Positions 5,387-5,395 of a stretch of DNA of 5,395 bases are shown here, one piece after another (positions within the stretch are counted from its first letter, which is position 1; every line of letters begins with the position of its first letter). The notes under the pieces were generated by a model. The model saw only the letters and a program-made list of their open reading frames with translations. It was not told where the DNA came from and ran no database searches. This DNA is from Clostridia bacterium (GTDB taxonomy: Bacteria > Bacillota > Clostridia > Oscillospirales > Ruminococcaceae): the NCBI GenBank assembly GCA_009177225.1, contig WFLZ01000293.1, positions 1,377 to 6,771 of the forward strand. The letters are read 5' to 3'. The position numbers and the translations under genes were made by a program.

Positions 5387-5395
5387 TTTATTAAA

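Noticed and set aside
1..5395. General TAG-to-Gln recoding as in some gut phages
   Set aside because: The STAND frame (740 codons) and visible LRR frame (484 codons) contain no in-frame TAG, and the gene content looks bacterial. A single amber is better explained as a local event.
1..5395. tRNA, rRNA, riboswitch, insertion sequence or attachment site
   Set aside because: I looked for cloverleaf-like arms, transposase motifs and terminal inverted repeats and saw nothing supportable by eye.

Overview
The window looks like a chromosomal accessory segment from a low-G+C Gram-positive gut- or rumen-type bacterium (Clostridia, Ruminococcus/Oscillospiraceae-like). This is inferred from the AT-rich sequence, the AAGGAG ribosome binding site, the BspA-type leucine-rich-repeat surface protein and the style of the NB-ARC/TPR protein. 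All genes I can support lie on the minus strand, so the gene order is from high to low coordinates.

From right to left: (1) 3164-5386, a STAND-class NTPase. It has a short helical N-terminal region, an NB-ARC-like P-loop module (GTGGIGKS, LVILDNVD, TTR, GHTMA and an MHD-like VHAF) and C-terminal TPRs. Its frame is still open at the window edge. (2) 2806-3163, an AT-rich intergenic stretch with a 13-bp stem-loop terminator, a 16-bp direct repeat and a promoter for the next gene. (3) 1714-2787 (or 2805), a protein of about 357 residues that I cannot name. It has a faint HTH-like motif near its N-terminus and a C-terminal region reminiscent of DUF5919/PLD-like sensor domains. It ends at TAG, but the same frame continues for 25 protein-like codons to a TGA that overlaps the next start as ATGA. 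(4) 1508-1639, a 43-residue ORF too short for usual gene finding. (5) 1-1454, a secreted BspA-like LRR protein with 16 units of 23-24 residues, cut by the left edge. It has its own promoter, a palindrome and a strong ribosome binding site.

Working model (inference): the STAND NTPase could sense a signal through its TPRs and oligomerise, as in bacterial antiphage and conflict STAND systems. The ~357-residue protein and the 43-residue protein would be a translationally coupled pair next to it. The terminator and promoter between the STAND gene and the pair suggest separate transcription, so functional linkage is only suggested by adjacency. The LRR surface protein looks like an independent unit. 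The least expected observation is the amber codon that splits the ~357-residue protein from a natural-looking C-terminus coupled to the small ORF.
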